Positions 48,167 through 57,800 are shown, numbered from the stretch's first letter. The stretch is 64,000 nucleotides of DNA from Sanguibacter sp. HDW7 (GCF_011300875.1 NZ_CP049862.1:558001-622000), one strand, 5' to 3'. Numbers and translations are program-made. The notes: generated from the letters alone by a model not told the origin.

Positions 48167-48355
48167 GCCTCACCCCTGTCGCCGCGGCGTCGATGCCGTC
48201 CTCCGGCATGGTCCCGCACGACGTCGGGCCACGTCCAACCGCATGCGGAACCTCCCACCTCCCCGCCCAGGCTGTGATGCGCATCCCGTCGCGCGGTGGC
48301 AGGCTGAGAGCGGTCGCACCGCGTGGCGCGACCAGGGAACGGAAGGAGAATCGCC

Positions 48356-48616
48356 ATGGGTGAGCTCATCGGTCTCATCATCTTCGGCGCCGTCATCGGT
48401 GCCCTCGCACGGCTCTTCATGAAGGGCGACCAGGGGATCGGTGTCCTGTGGACCATCATCCTCGGCGTGCTCGGGGCGCTCGCTGGCTACTGGGTCGCGG
48501 GGCTCCTCGGCGTCAAGGACACCTCGGGGATCGACTGGATCCGCTGGGTCATCTCGATCGTGCTCTCGGTCCTCTTCATCACCGTCTACCTCCGGCTGCG
48601 CGGCTCGAAGGCCTGA
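48356..48616 (+). CDS. GlsB/YeaQ/YmgE family membrane protein
   Basis: An 86-residue protein with three membrane segments: [39 protein letters not shown] and [19 protein letters not shown]. This is the transglycosylase-associated/GlsB family, often stress-induced. The ATG at 48356 has GAAGGAG eight bases upstream. It is followed by a strong terminator. Confidence 0.9.
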   Translation: MGELIGLIIFGAVIGALARLFMKGDQGIGVLWTIILGVLGALAGYWVAGLLGVKDTSGIDWIRWVISIVLSVLFITVYLRLRGSKA

Positions 48617-48622
48617 CCGATC

Positions 48623-48657
48623 CACAGGGTGCCGCTGGGTCCCGGCGGCACCCTGTG
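48623..48657 (+). terminator. 13-bp stem terminator after the GlsB-like gene
   Basis: CACAGGGTGCCGC (48623-48635) pairs perfectly with 48645-48657 around a nine-base loop, 7 bp after the stop. Confidence 0.75.
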
Positions 48658-48699
48658 CACGACCCGCCGGTGTCCGCCGTCCCGCCTACAGTGGCTCAG

Positions 48700-50604
48700 G
48701 TGACAGCGAACACCCCTGCCGATCCCCGCCCCCTCGACGTCCTGCGTCGCGTCTGGGGCTACGACGCGTTCCGGGGCGACCAGGCGGAGATCATCGACAC
48801 GCTCGTGCAGGGCGAGGACGCGCTCGTCCTCATGCCCACGGGCGGCGGCAAGTCCCTCTGCTACCAGGTGCCGGCGCTCGTGCGCGACGGCGTGGGCGTC
48901 GTCGTCTCCCCGCTCATCGCGCTCATGCAGGACCAGGTCGACGCGCTCGCGGCTCTCGGCGTCCGTGCAGGCTTCCTCAACTCGACGCAGACATCCGACG
49001 AGCGCCGCGACGTCGAGCGCTCCCTGCTCGACGGCACGCTCGACCTCCTCTACCTCGCGCCCGAACGGCTCGGCGTCCCCTCGACGCTCGATCTGCTCGG
49101 CCGCGCGCGGATCGCACTCTTCGCGATCGACGAGGCCCACTGCGTCTCCCAGTGGGGGCACGACTTCCGGCCCGACTACCTCCGTCTGTCCGTGCTCCAC
49201 GAGCGCTGGCCGGACGTCCCGCGCATCGCGCTCACCGCGACCGCGACGTCCGCGACCCGCACCGAGATCGCCGAGCGCCTCGAGCTCACGGGCGCCCGGC
49301 ACTTCGTCGCGAGCTTCGACCGGCCGAACATCCGCTACCGCATCGTCGGCAAGGACAACCCGCGCGCCCAGCTGGTCGACCTGCTGACGTCCGAGCACGC
49401 AGGTGAGGCGGGCATCGTCTACTGCCTCTCGCGGGCGTCCGTCGAGCAGACCGCGGCGCACCTCGTCGAGCGCGGCATCCCCGCGCTGCCGTACCACGCG
49501 GGGCTCGACGCCTCCGTGCGGGCGAGCAACCAGTCGCGGTTCCTGCGCGAGGACGGGCTCGTCATGGTCGCGACGATCGCGTTCGGCATGGGCATCGACA
49601 AGCCTGACGTCCGCTTCGTCGCGCACCTCGACCTGCCGAAGTCCGTCGAGGGCTACTACCAGGAGACGGGGCGTGCGGGCCGTGACGGGGCGCCCGCCAC
49701 CGCGTGGCTCGCGTACGGCTTGGCGGATGTCGTCCAGCAGCGCCGCATGATCGACTCCTCCGAGGGCGACGCGGCGCACCGCCGTCAGCTCTCCGCGCAC
49801 CTCGACGCGATGCTCGCGCTGTGCGAGACCGTCGGCTGCCGCCGCGTCCAGCTCCTCGGCTACTTCGGCCAGGGGTCGGAGCCGTGCGGCAACTGCGACA
49901 CGTGCCTCGAGCCGCCGCGCACGTGGGACGGCACGGTCGCGTCCCAGAAGCTGCTCTCGACGGTCGTGCGCCTCGAGCGCGAGCGCGGCCAGCACTTCGG
50001 AGCGGGCCACGTCATCGACATCCTGCGCGGCAAGGAGACGCCACGCGTGCGCGAGCTCGGGCACACGACGCTCTCGACGTACGGGATCGGCGAGGACACG
50101 TCCGAGGCCGAGTGGCGCGGCGTCGTGCGTCAGCTCCTCGCTCAGGGGCTCGTCGGCGTCGACACGCGCGGCTACTCGACGCTCGAGCTCACGCCCCTGT
50201 CGGCGGGTGTGCTCACGGGGGAGCGGACCGTGCTCATGCGGCACGAGGAGCCGCGGACCGGGCGGCGTGCGGACGCCGGTGGGCGCGGGGCCTCGGGCGG
50301 ACGTGCGGCGCGCGCGGCCGCCGCGACCGAGGGCCTCGACGAGGCCGCGACCGCGCTCTTCGAGGAGCTTCGTGAGTGGCGCGGCGCGACCTCGAAGGAG
50401 CTCGGCGTGCCCGCCTACGTCGTCTTCCACGACGCGACGCTCCGCGAGATCGCGCAGCGTCGCCCGACGAACCTCACCGACCTCGGCTCCGTCGGCGGAG
50501 TGGGAGCGAGCAAGCTCGAGAAGTTCGGCGCGGGCGTGCTCGAGGTCGTCGGGCAGGTGACGGGCGCCGCGGTCGACGCGGACGCGGGCATGCTCGACCT
50601 CTGA
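48700..50604 (+). CDS. recQ: RecQ-family ATP-dependent DNA helicase
   Basis: A 634-residue 3'-5' helicase for recombination and repair. Walker A is [13 protein letters not shown] near residue 46, the DEAH box [20 protein letters not shown] is near 145, and the helicase C motifs are [20 protein letters not shown] and [12 protein letters not shown]. The RecQ zinc motif is [12 protein letters not shown] with CGNCDTC, then a winged helix and an HRDC domain at the C terminus ([20 protein letters not shown]). The GTG at 48700 lies at the expected +1 of a TACAGT -10 box (48687-48692), so it is probably leaderless. Confidence 0.94.
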   Translation: MTANTPADPRPLDVLRRVWGYDAFRGDQAEIIDTLVQGEDALVLMPTGGGKSLCYQVPALVRDGVGVVVSPLIALMQDQVDALAALGVRAGFLNSTQTSDERRDVERSLLDGTLDLLYLAPERLGVPSTLDLLGRARIALFAIDEAHCVSQWGHDFRPDYLRLSVLHERWPDVPRIALTATATSATRTEIAERLELTGARHFVASFDRPNIRYRIVGKDNPRAQLVDLLTSEHAGEAGIVYCLSRASVEQTAAHLVERGIPALPYHAGLDASVRASNQSRFLREDGLVMVATIAFGMGIDKPDVRFVAHLDLPKSVEGYYQETGRAGRDGAPATAWLAYGLADVVQQRRMIDSSEGDAAHRRQLSAHLDAMLALCETVGCRRVQLLGYFGQGSEPCGNCDTCLEPPRTWDGTVASQKLLSTVVRLERERGQHFGAGHVIDILRGKETPRVRELGHTTLSTYGIGEDTSEAEWRGVVRQLLAQGLVGVDTRGYSTLELTPLSAGVLTGERTVLMRHEEPRTGRRADAGGRGASGGRAARAAAATEGLDEAATALFEELREWRGATSKELGVPAYVVFHDATLREIAQRRPTNLTDLGSVGGVGASKLEKFGAGVLEVVGQVTGAAVDADAGMLDL

Positions 50605-50653
50605 CCGTTCGCGGCACTCGCTCGGCTACCCGCGGCTCAGCGCACTGCTCGCA

Positions 50654-50701
50654 GCTCTGTGCGCTACCCGCAGGTCCAGACTCGCGGGTGGCGCACAGAG
50701 C
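50654..50701. repeat. intergenic palindrome between recQ and tdk
   Basis: Arms 50654-50671 and 50684-50701 are inverted with one mismatch in 18. The word GCTACCCGC also has an extra direct copy at 50625-50633. The layout (two direct words plus an inverted one) resembles that of the repeats at 8613 and 13529, but the sequence is unrelated. Confidence 0.7.
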
Positions 50702-50749
50702 CGCGGGGCGGGCGGTGGCTGAGGTGTCCGCGGTGCTTGGATGGGCCGT

Positions 50750-51373
50750 ATGAGCACGACGAGGGGGCCGCGCGCCCCGCAGCAGCCTGGCCACGTCGAG
50801 GTCGTGTGCGGTCCGATGTTCGCCGGCAAGTCCGAAGAGCTCTTGCGGCGGGTGCGTCGCGCGCGCTTCGCGGGGCTCTCGACCGAGGTCGTCAGCCATG
50901 CGGTCGACGACCGCCGGGGGACGGGTTCGGTGTCGTCGCACTCGGGGCTCGCGCTGCAGGCGGCCGTCGCGGCGGACGTCGAGGCGCTCGAGCGGCACGT
51001 GCGTGACGTGAGCGCGTCCGGTGGGCTCGACGTGCTGGCCGTCGACGAGGCGCAGTTCTTCGGTCCTGACCTCGTCGGGACCGTGCAGCGGCTCGCGGGT
51101 GTGGGGCTCGTCGTCCTGGTCGCGGGGCTTGACGTGACGTTCGAGGCGCGGCCCTTCGAGCCGCTGCCGAGCCTGTGCGCGCTCGCGGAGCGCGTCACGC
51201 GCCTCACCGCGGTGTGCGGGGTGTGCGGCGCGGACGCGGCGTTTCACGAGCGGGTCGAGGTCGCGCCGGCCGTGACGGGTCGTGCCGAGGACGCGCAGCA
51301 CGAGCTCGTCGGGGGCGCGGAGTCGTACGTCGCGCGCTGCCGGCATCACCTGTCACACGCGCCCTGGCTCTGA
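50750..51373 (+). CDS. tdk: thymidine kinase, type II
   Basis: A 207-residue enzyme of thymidine salvage. The P-loop GPMFAGKS is at residues 21-28, VDEAQFF contains the DEAQ box, and AGLDVTFEARPF is the lasso region entry. The zinc-binding half is CGVCGADAAF with a later Cys/His pair (ARCRHH). The ATG at 50750 is preferred to one three codons upstream. Length is normal. Confidence 0.93.
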   Translation: MSTTRGPRAPQQPGHVEVVCGPMFAGKSEELLRRVRRARFAGLSTEVVSHAVDDRRGTGSVSSHSGLALQAAVAADVEALERHVRDVSASGGLDVLAVDEAQFFGPDLVGTVQRLAGVGLVVLVAGLDVTFEARPFEPLPSLCALAERVTRLTAVCGVCGADAAFHERVEVAPAVTGRAEDAQHELVGGAESYVARCRHHLSHAPWL

Positions 51374-51639
51374 CGCGTCCGGGCCTGACCTGCGGCCTCG
51401 GGGCAGGAGACAGAGGAAGCGCGCGGGCCGGGGTCGCCGAGGGGATGGCAACCCGAGCCCGCGCGCGTCCGTGGCGTCGTCTCCGACGCGGGCGACGTCC
51501 CGGAGGGGGGCCGGGGTGTCAGACCCACCGTAAGCAGGGCAACCCGCGCCGAGCGCCGGACGTAGGTCCCGGTTCGGACGGCGTGTGACGGTAATAACCC
51601 GAGGTCAGGAGCACGCGGTCGTCCCCGCGCGGGCCCAGG
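51374..51639. other. 266-bp non-coding region with strong secondary structure
   Basis: No gene is supported. GCGCGCGGGC (near 51419) pairs perfectly with GCCCGCGCGC (near 51456), with an inner GGGTCGCC/GGCAACCC stem. A second structured part contains GGGTGTCAGACCCACC and CAGGGCAACCC. It lies between the ends of two convergent genes, so it may be a double terminator or a small structured RNA. It does not match a riboswitch or RNase P core that I can name. Confidence 0.5.
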
Positions 51640-54600
51640 TCAGAGCGGGTCGGTGAGGCCGAGGAACGCGCCGAGGTCGGCGAGTGCCGCGGGCGACGTC
51701 GGCAGGTGGTCGACGAGGTGGGGCGAGCGCACGAGCACCGCGTGATGCTGCGCGCGAGAGACGGCGACGTTGACGCGGTGCCGGTCGAGCAGGAACGTCA
51801 TGCCGCGCGCGGCCTCCTCGGCGCTCGACGTCGCGAACGACACGACCGCGACGGGTGCCTCCTGGCCCTGGAACCTGTCGACAGTGCCCACGCGCGTCCC
51901 GGAGAACCCCGCAGCGTCGAGGGCCTCGCGGACGAGCTGCACCTGGGCGTTGTACGCGGCGACGACGATGACGTCGGCGTCGGTGGCCGCCCGCCCGTCG
52001 TCGTCCTTGCCGGGGATCCACACGGCCCCGACGACGTCACGGACGACGTCGACGACGGCCGCGGCCTCCTCAGGGCTCGCGGTCGCGCGCCCCGAGTGCT
52101 CGACCTCGACGAGGTGCACGCCGGGCGCTGTCCCGACGAGCGAGCGGTGCTCGGGCACGTCCGGACGCGAGTGCAGCCGCCGTTCGTACGAGAGTCGCGA
52201 GACGGGCCCGCACACAGCCGGGTGCATGCGCCACGACTCGGCGAGGAAGAACCCGAGGTGGTCGGGCAGCGTCGCGTGCCCGTCCATGAGCCAGCCGAGC
52301 GCGGAGGTGTCGACCGGCTCGGGGTGCGTGCCCTGCGTGACCTGGGGCAGCTGCTGGGGGTCGCCGAGCAGCATGACGTTGCGGGCGGCGCCCGCGACGG
52401 CGAGCGTCCCGGCGAGCGCGAACTGTCCGGCCTCGTCGACGACGAGCAGGTCGTAGCCGCCGTGGGGCACGTTCTTCTCGGCGCAGAACGTCCACTGCGT
52501 GCCGCCGACGACGTAGCCGCGTCCCTCGTGGTCGGCGAGGAACGCCTCGACGGACGCTGACGCGGAGTCGGTGAGGCGCGTCCACGGGTGCTCGTCCGAG
52601 TCGCCGGTCGCGTTCTTCTTGCCGACGTCCTCGCGCGGGACACCGGCTTTGACGATGCCGGCGAGCATGTTCTCGACGACGGCGTGCGACTGGCCGACGA
52701 CGCCGACCTTCCATCCCTCGGCGACGAGCCGTGCGACGACGCGGGACCCCGTGTACGTCTTGCCGGTGCCGGGCGGGCCCTGGACGGCGAGGTGGGAGTC
52801 TTCGAGCGCGAGGACGGTGCGCGTGATGGCGTCGACGAGGTTGACCTCGCGCTCGGCGGCGGTCGGGAAGGAAGCGCCCGCGCGCAGGCGCGGGGGGACG
52901 CGCCGCAGGAGGTCGAGCACCGCGAGGCGCGGCAGGACAGGGGCGTCGCCCGTGGAGCCGAGGCCGGCGACGACGCGTTCGGCGAGGCGGAGGATCGCGG
53001 CTGCGGGCTGCTTGCCGAGGTCGACGACCTCGGGGACGAGCGCGAGCGGGTTCTCCGACCAGCCCTCGACGTTCGCCTTCGTCGTCTCCGTGACGGTGAT
53101 TGTCGAGATCGCGCCGTGCGTCTCGACGTCGTCGACGCTCACCTTGGTGTGCCAGGTGAGGGTGCCGTCGCCCGCGGTGCCGAAGGAGTCATCGACGCCG
53201 GGAGGGTAGACGGCCCAGAGCGACGTGCCGGGGCGGACGTCGGAGCCGGGCTCGAGCTCGGCACGCAGCACGACCTGGCGCGTCGAGGTCCGCTTGCGTC
53301 CCTCCGGCGGGATCCAGGGCTCTGCGATGACGGCGGGCGCGCCGTCGTAGGAGCCGGGGCGCACGACGGAGCGTGACGTCCACTCGTCGACGGGCGTGAG
53401 GAGCCGGTCGAAGTGCTCCCACCAGGCGGGACGGACCTCGCGCTTGTGGAAGCGCAGGCCCGCGGCGAGCATCGCGAGCGCCTGCTCGTCCGGGGTGCGG
53501 TGCGCGGTGTCGTCGCCCGCCGCGCGCAGGAGCGTCGCCTCGATCTCGGCGAGGTGGAGGGCCTCGGGCGTCGGCTCGACGGGCTCCGCGCCCTCGTGCG
53601 CGGCGACCTGTCCGCCGGAGGGGACGACGCCGTGCTCGGCGGCGCGCGCGTCGAGCCATAGGCGCAGGTCGCGGGTGGAGACGCAGTCGTCGGCGTTGTA
53701 CTCGGCGATCGCGTCGAGGCGGTGCTCGTAGGCCTCGGTCTGGCCGGCCTCGCGCAGCGCGCAGGCCTCGGCGTACTCGACGATCGAGTCGGCTGCGTTC
53801 GTCACGCCCTCGCGGCCCTCGGGGGTGTAGAGCGGCTCGAGCTTCTTGATGGAGTACGACGGCTGGGAGATGCGCAGTGCGCCACGGACGGTCGCGAAGA
53901 GGTCGACGAGCACGCCCGCGCGCAGCAGGTCGTCGAGCATGTCCTCGCCGACGCCGTGGCGGCCGGCGAGGCGCTTGAGCGCGGCGGGCTCGTACGGCGC
54001 GTAGTGGTAGACGTGCATGTCGGGGTACTGGGCGCGGCGCGCGGTGACGAGCTCGAGGAAGTCGATCAGCACCTTCTTCTCGCTTGCGCGGTCGTGCGCC
54101 CACAGGGCGGTGAACGGCGGCGCCTCGCCGTCGGTGGCGGGCTCGGCGACCATGCCCCAGAGGTACTCGAGGCCCCAGTCGTCGGGCTCGTCGCCGACCC
54201 ACAGCGGGTCACCCTCGAAGTCGAAGTAGAGGTCTCCTGCGGAGCGCGGCGGCATCTGGGCGAGGACGGCTGGGTCGAAGACCTCGGCGACGACGGCTGG
54301 CCGGCCGTCGGGCAGGAGGGGTCCCGGGCCGTCGGGCGGGGTCTGCTGCACCTGGAGGCGCGCCTGCGCGCGCAAGGTCGTGAGCATGCCTGCGGCGAGC
54401 CCGGGCACGGGGCCGTCGGACGCCGCGAGCTCGTCGATCGTCGTGATGCCCGCCGCGACGAGCCGCGCACGCTGCGTCGTGCGCAGGCCCGCGACGAGCA
54501 GCAGGTCACGCTCGTGCGCGACCCACGCCTCGCACACGTCGCACGCGCCGCAGCGCGTGAGGCCGGGCGACTGCCACGTCACGGCGATGCCGCTTGCGCG

Positions 54601-55236
54601 GTGCTCCGCGAGCAGCGCCTCGACGCGTGCGCGGCGGCGCAGGTAGACGGGAATGACGTCGTCGACGCGGTGCCGCGACTCCGTGCCGTCGCCGAGCAGC
54701 AGCACGGCCTCGGGCGCGACGCGCACGCCCGCCGTCTGCAGCGCGTGCGCGTACGCCGCGAGCTGGAGGACGGCCGTCACCTTGGCGCGCCGGGCGAGCT
54801 TGGTGTCGACGACGACCCAGCCGTCCTGCGACGCGACGAGGAAGTCGGCGCGGCCCGAGAACGTGCCGTCGAACATCTCCGCCTGGAAGACGACGTCGGC
54901 GCCCCCGGCGAGCGCGCCGAACGACGCCTCGCGCCGCTCGGTGAGCTCCGCGGCCGTGCGCCCGGGCATGCCCGGCAGCTCGACGACCCCGCGCCCCGTC
55001 GCCGCGTCGAACGCCCCGTGCTCGGCGCGCAGCCGCTCGAGCTGACGCTGCTCGTGCGCCTCACCGAGCACGGCAGCGCGCGCCATCATCGCGTCCGCGT
55101 CGGCAGGCTCCGAGCCCGGAAGCGCGGGCGCGCGTCCGAGCCGCCGGTCGAGCAGGTCGCACAGAGCCAGCTCGCACGTCGCACCGAGCGTCACGTCGCT
55201 CGCGCTGAGCACGAGGGCATCGTCGAGGATCCGCAT
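51640..55236 (-). CDS. TM0106-type RecB-like nuclease fused to an exonuclease-like domain and an SF1 helicase
   Basis: A 1198-residue protein. Residues about 1-240 form a RecB/Cas4-like PD-(D/E)XK nuclease: GRADFLV (D131), VVVDTK (D144, K146), QLAAYAHAL (Q158). C21 with C229, C232 and C235 may bind an iron-sulfur cluster. A DEDD-like exonuclease starts at DLYFDFEGDP (near 350). The C-terminal third is an SF1 DNA2/UPF1-type helicase: GPPGTGKTYTGSRV near 818, VVDEAGQF, LLGDPQQLPQV, VGTVDRFQGQEAPV and RVNVAVSRAQH. It may act in DNA repair or in degrading foreign nucleic acid. The ATG at 55236 is chosen over an upstream Arg-rich extension. Confidence 0.88.
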   Translation of the reverse strand: MRILDDALVLSASDVTLGATCELALCDLLDRRLGRAPALPGSEPADADAMMARAAVLGEAHEQRQLERLRAEHGAFDAATGRGVVELPGMPGRTAAELTERREASFGALAGGADVVFQAEMFDGTFSGRADFLVASQDGWVVVDTKLARRAKVTAVLQLAAYAHALQTAGVRVAPEAVLLLGDGTESRHRVDDVIPVYLRRRARVEALLAEHRASGIAVTWQSPGLTRCGACDVCEAWVAHERDLLLVAGLRTTQRARLVAAGITTIDELAASDGPVPGLAAGMLTTLRAQARLQVQQTPPDGPGPLLPDGRPAVVAEVFDPAVLAQMPPRSAGDLYFDFEGDPLWVGDEPDDWGLEYLWGMVAEPATDGEAPPFTALWAHDRASEKKVLIDFLELVTARRAQYPDMHVYHYAPYEPAALKRLAGRHGVGEDMLDDLLRAGVLVDLFATVRGALRISQPSYSIKKLEPLYTPEGREGVTNAADSIVEYAEACALREAGQTEAYEHRLDAIAEYNADDCVSTRDLRLWLDARAAEHGVVPSGGQVAAHEGAEPVEPTPEALHLAEIEATLLRAAGDDTAHRTPDEQALAMLAAGLRFHKREVRPAWWEHFDRLLTPVDEWTSRSVVRPGSYDGAPAVIAEPWIPPEGRKRTSTRQVVLRAELEPGSDVRPGTSLWAVYPPGVDDSFGTAGDGTLTWHTKVSVDDVETHGAISTITVTETTKANVEGWSENPLALVPEVVDLGKQPAAAILRLAERVVAGLGSTGDAPVLPRLAVLDLLRRVPPRLRAGASFPTAAEREVNLVDAITRTVLALEDSHLAVQGPPGTGKTYTGSRVVARLVAEGWKVGVVGQSHAVVENMLAGIVKAGVPREDVGKKNATGDSDEHPWTRLTDSASASVEAFLADHEGRGYVVGGTQWTFCAEKNVPHGGYDLLVVDEAGQFALAGTLAVAGAARNVMLLGDPQQLPQVTQGTHPEPVDTSALGWLMDGHATLPDHLGFFLAESWRMHPAVCGPVSRLSYERRLHSRPDVPEHRSLVGTAPGVHLVEVEHSGRATASPEEAAAVVDVVRDVVGAVWIPGKDDDGRAATDADVIVVAAYNAQVQLVREALDAAGFSGTRVGTVDRFQGQEAPVAVVSFATSSAEEAARGMTFLLDRHRVNVAVSRAQHHAVLVRSPHLVDHLPTSPAALADLGAFLGLTDPL

Positions 55237-55297
55237 GCGCCGAGTGTGGCAGGAGCCACGGACAATGCCGCACGAGGCGCGACGCGCCACCCGTCCT

Positions 55298-56716
55298 CTA
55301 CGGCCCGTCGAGCTCGAGCGCGTCCCGCAGGATCGTGAAGATCTCCGTCTGGTCGAGCACCCCGACGAGTCCCTCGGCGCCCGGACCGGTCGCGGCGAGC
55401 GGCACCTGCACGCCCGTGTGCCGCTGCTTCACCTCGGCCGGAGACGTCCCGTAGGAGAGTGTGAGCACCGCGTCGTCGGCGGTCAGGAGCGACCGCGTGA
55501 GGCCAGGTGTCGTCGTGCCCGCCTCGATGATCTGCCCAGCCTGCCCGTGGTCGGCCGTGAGGACGACGAGCGTCGACCCGTCGTCCCGCGCGAAGTCGAG
55601 GACGGCGCGGACGGCCTCGTCGAGGTCGACGGTCTCGCCGATCTGTGCGCACGGGTCGGCCCCGTGCGCGGACTTGTCGATGCTCGCGCCCTCGACCTGG
55701 AGGAAGAACCCCTCGGGTGCGGCGGGGTCGTCGAGGAGCCGCAGCGCTGCGGTCGTCATGTCGCGCAGCGTCGGCTGCGTGTCCGGCAGCGCGTCGTTCG
55801 GCGTGCAGCGGACGGGTTCGTCGGCGCCGCCGGTGCGTGTTGAGGGCGGTCCTGACCAGCGGGTGGCGAGGTCGGCGTCGGCGAACAGGCCGAGCACGGG
55901 AGACGACGCGGGGACGAGCGCGGCGAGACCGTCGGTGTCCGTGGGCAGACGGAAGCCCTCGTCCTTCGCGCGTTCGCGGAGCGTCGCACCCTTCCACGCC
56001 CCGGCCGTCGCGCGTTCGTCGAGGTGCCCGTCCCCGCCGCCGAGCACGACGTCGGCGCGGCGCGTGAGGATCTGCTCGGTGATCGATCCGGCGCCGCCGT
56101 TCTCGAGGGCGTCGTCGGGGCACTGCTGCGTCGTGGCCTCGGGACCGCGGCACTCGCGGCGCGCGACGTGCGCGAGCTGCGCGGCGGGGGTGGCGTCCTG
56201 GACGCGTGCCGTCGTGACGATGCCCGAGCGCAGGCCGTCGGCCTGCGCGAGCTCGAGGAGGCTCGGCCGTGCCTTGCCGTCGAGGTCGACTCCGATCGCG
56301 CCGTCGTACGTCCGCACTCCTGTCGCCCACCCGGTCGCGGTCGCGGCCGAGTCGGGGACGAGGTCGGGCAGTCCCGAGCCGGGAAGTCGCGACCAGGTCG
56401 TCACGGACGCGGTCCGGTCGATCGCGTCGATGCCCGGCAGGCGCCCGCCGGCGCCGTACGCGTAGGCGCGGGCGGCCGTGATCTCCGAGTCACCCGTGCC
56501 GTCGCCGACGATGAGCACGACGTTGCGCGGGCGCCGAGGCACGTCCGCTGTCGGTGATGGCGCTGCCGGTGGCGGGGCTGTCACGGAGGGTGCGGAGGTC
56601 GGCGGAGCAGCCGGAGCTGCGTCGTCGTCGCGCCCGACGACGACGCCCGTCGCGGCGCCGAGCCCGAACGCGCCGACGACGACGAGTGCTGTCAGCGCTG
56701 TCCGTCGTCGTCCCAC
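55298..56716 (-). CDS. alkaline phosphatase (PhoA superfamily), exported
   Basis: A 472-residue protein with an N-terminal signal or anchor (RRRTALTALVVVGAFGLGAA; the RRR may be a Tat signal) and a Pro/Ala linker to about residue 60. Metal-binding VVLIVGDGTGD (D72) and the nucleophile S123 in VPDSAATATGWATG are typical. ADHGQAGQ and a final His region (QRHTGVQVPL) give the other zinc ligands. It releases phosphate outside the cell. It lies upstream of the nuclease-helicase gene on the same strand with a 61-bp gap. Confidence 0.92.
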   Translation of the reverse strand: MGRRRTALTALVVVGAFGLGAATGVVVGRDDDAAPAAPPTSAPSVTAPPPAAPSPTADVPRRPRNVVLIVGDGTGDSEITAARAYAYGAGGRLPGIDAIDRTASVTTWSRLPGSGLPDLVPDSAATATGWATGVRTYDGAIGVDLDGKARPSLLELAQADGLRSGIVTTARVQDATPAAQLAHVARRECRGPEATTQQCPDDALENGGAGSITEQILTRRADVVLGGGDGHLDERATAGAWKGATLRERAKDEGFRLPTDTDGLAALVPASSPVLGLFADADLATRWSGPPSTRTGGADEPVRCTPNDALPDTQPTLRDMTTAALRLLDDPAAPEGFFLQVEGASIDKSAHGADPCAQIGETVDLDEAVRAVLDFARDDGSTLVVLTADHGQAGQIIEAGTTTPGLTRSLLTADDAVLTLSYGTSPAEVKQRHTGVQVPLAATGPGAEGLVGVLDQTEIFTILRDALELDGP

Positions 56717-56720
56717 GGGG

Positions 56721-57179
56721 TCAGCCCAGGCGGGCCTTGCCCGTCGCCTCGTCGACGGAGAGCGAGGTGTGCTCGTGGACGATGCGCCACACGTCGCGGT
56801 CGTCGCGGTGGACGACCCACGTGAGGCGGTTCGTCATGCCGTAGCGCTCGGAGCCGTCCGGCTCGATGACGGCGTAGCGGACGAGCGCGTGCGCCGAGGC
56901 GTGGACGCCGTCGCCGATGACGACGACGTCGGTGACGTCGGCGATGTTGGTGTCGGACTCCTCGACGCCGCCGAACCACCCCGTGACCTGTGCGCGCCAG
57001 GCGTCGAGCCCGACGATGGGGGCCTCGGCGAACGTGTCGAAGAGCGTGACGTCGCGGTCGTAGAGCGCGCAGAACGCGTCGATGTCGCGGGCGCGTGCGC
57101 GTTCGCCGTAGGCGCGGGCGATGCGGCGGACGGCGTCGTCGGCGAGCGCGTCGACGATGTGGAGGTCGTGCTCGGTCAT
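56721..57179 (-). CDS. SnoaL-like / DUF4440-type cone-fold protein
   Basis: A 152-residue protein with the NTF2-like fold: ADDAVRRIARAYGERARARD, DIDAFCALYDRDVTLFDTFA and VWRIVHEHTSLS. The family includes SgcJ/EcaC-type oxidoreductase-associated proteins and ketosteroid isomerase relatives. The catalytic role is unknown. The ATG at 57179 follows GAAGGGATC; an in-frame start 13 codons upstream is less likely. It precedes the phosphatase gene by 4 bp, so the two may be co-transcribed. Confidence 0.82.
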   Translation of the reverse strand: MTEHDLHIVDALADDAVRRIARAYGERARARDIDAFCALYDRDVTLFDTFAEAPIVGLDAWRAQVTGWFGGVEESDTNIADVTDVVVIGDGVHASAHALVRYAVIEPDGSERYGMTNRLTWVVHRDDRDVWRIVHEHTSLSVDEATGKARLG

Positions 57180-57319
57180 GGTGATCCCTTCGTTGCGATC
57201 GTGGGACCACAGTGGCACGTCAGAGCGTCGGGCGACAGGGGCTGAGGTCGCTCGCGGGAGTTGTCCACAGATCTCCTCAAGGGACTGCAGCGCGATGCGC
57301 GGCGTGGCTTCATGGGGGC

Positions 57320-57691
57320 ATGATGATGAATTCGCCGAAGAAGCCTATCCGCACTGTTGCTCCCGGAGTCCGCTGGCTGCCGCGGCGCGCCGTGGCTCTC
57401 TCGCTCATGCTGACGGCCTGCGCCGGGACGCTCGTGCTCGCGGCGTGCGACGACGCCGCGTCGTCCGCGCCGAGCGTCGTCGCGCCGTCTCCTGCGCCGA
57501 CGCCGGACGTGCCGGCCTCTGACGCGCCGTCCAGGGCGTCGCGCGAGCTCGGTGACGGGCGCGGCGAGACCGCTGGCGGGACCGCCGGCGACGAGGCTGT
57601 GCCCGGCGAGCAGTCTGCCGAGCCTGACGAGGGGTGGCCGGGTGACAAGTTCGTCCGGGGGCTCGGGTTGCGGGGCCACGACGCTCGGTGA
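57320..57691 (+). CDS. small lipoprotein
   Basis: A 123-residue protein. A basic N terminus and hydrophobic AVALSLMLTACAGTLVLAAC form a type II signal; the lipobox is LVLAAC with Cys43 (a second Cys at 34 is also possible). The rest is a disordered Pro/Ser/Glu-rich tail with no domain. It begins with three ATG codons in a row. Function unknown. Confidence 0.65.
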   Translation: MMMNSPKKPIRTVAPGVRWLPRRAVALSLMLTACAGTLVLAACDDAASSAPSVVAPSPAPTPDVPASDAPSRASRELGDGRGETAGGTAGDEAVPGEQSAEPDEGWPGDKFVRGLGLRGHDAR

Positions 57692-57770
57692 GTGAGGTGC
57701 CCGGTGGGCGAGGCGCTCGTTGGACGAGGCGCCTAGTCCGGGTGGGGCGCGGGCGTCGGCGTGAGCGTAC

Positions 57771-57786
57771 AGTTGTAGATACAACT
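57771..57786 (+). promoter_or_regulatory. palindromic operator before the esterase gene
   Basis: AGTTGTAGATACAACT is an inverted repeat (AGTTGTA, TACAACT) eight bases before the GAAGGAG Shine-Dalgarno. Such sites suit MarR- or BlaI-like dimers; no such regulator is adjacent. Confidence 0.6.
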
Positions 57787-57800
57787 GACGAAGGAGCCTC

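Noticed and set aside
51374-51639. c-di-AMP riboswitch or RNase P RNA
   Set aside because: GGCAACCC-like words are present but the conserved cores of these RNAs are not, and no suitable downstream gene follows.
57261-57269. TTGTCCACA resembling a DnaA box, as a possible origin
   Set aside because: A single box with no cluster, AT-rich unwinding element or dnaA/dnaN neighbours.
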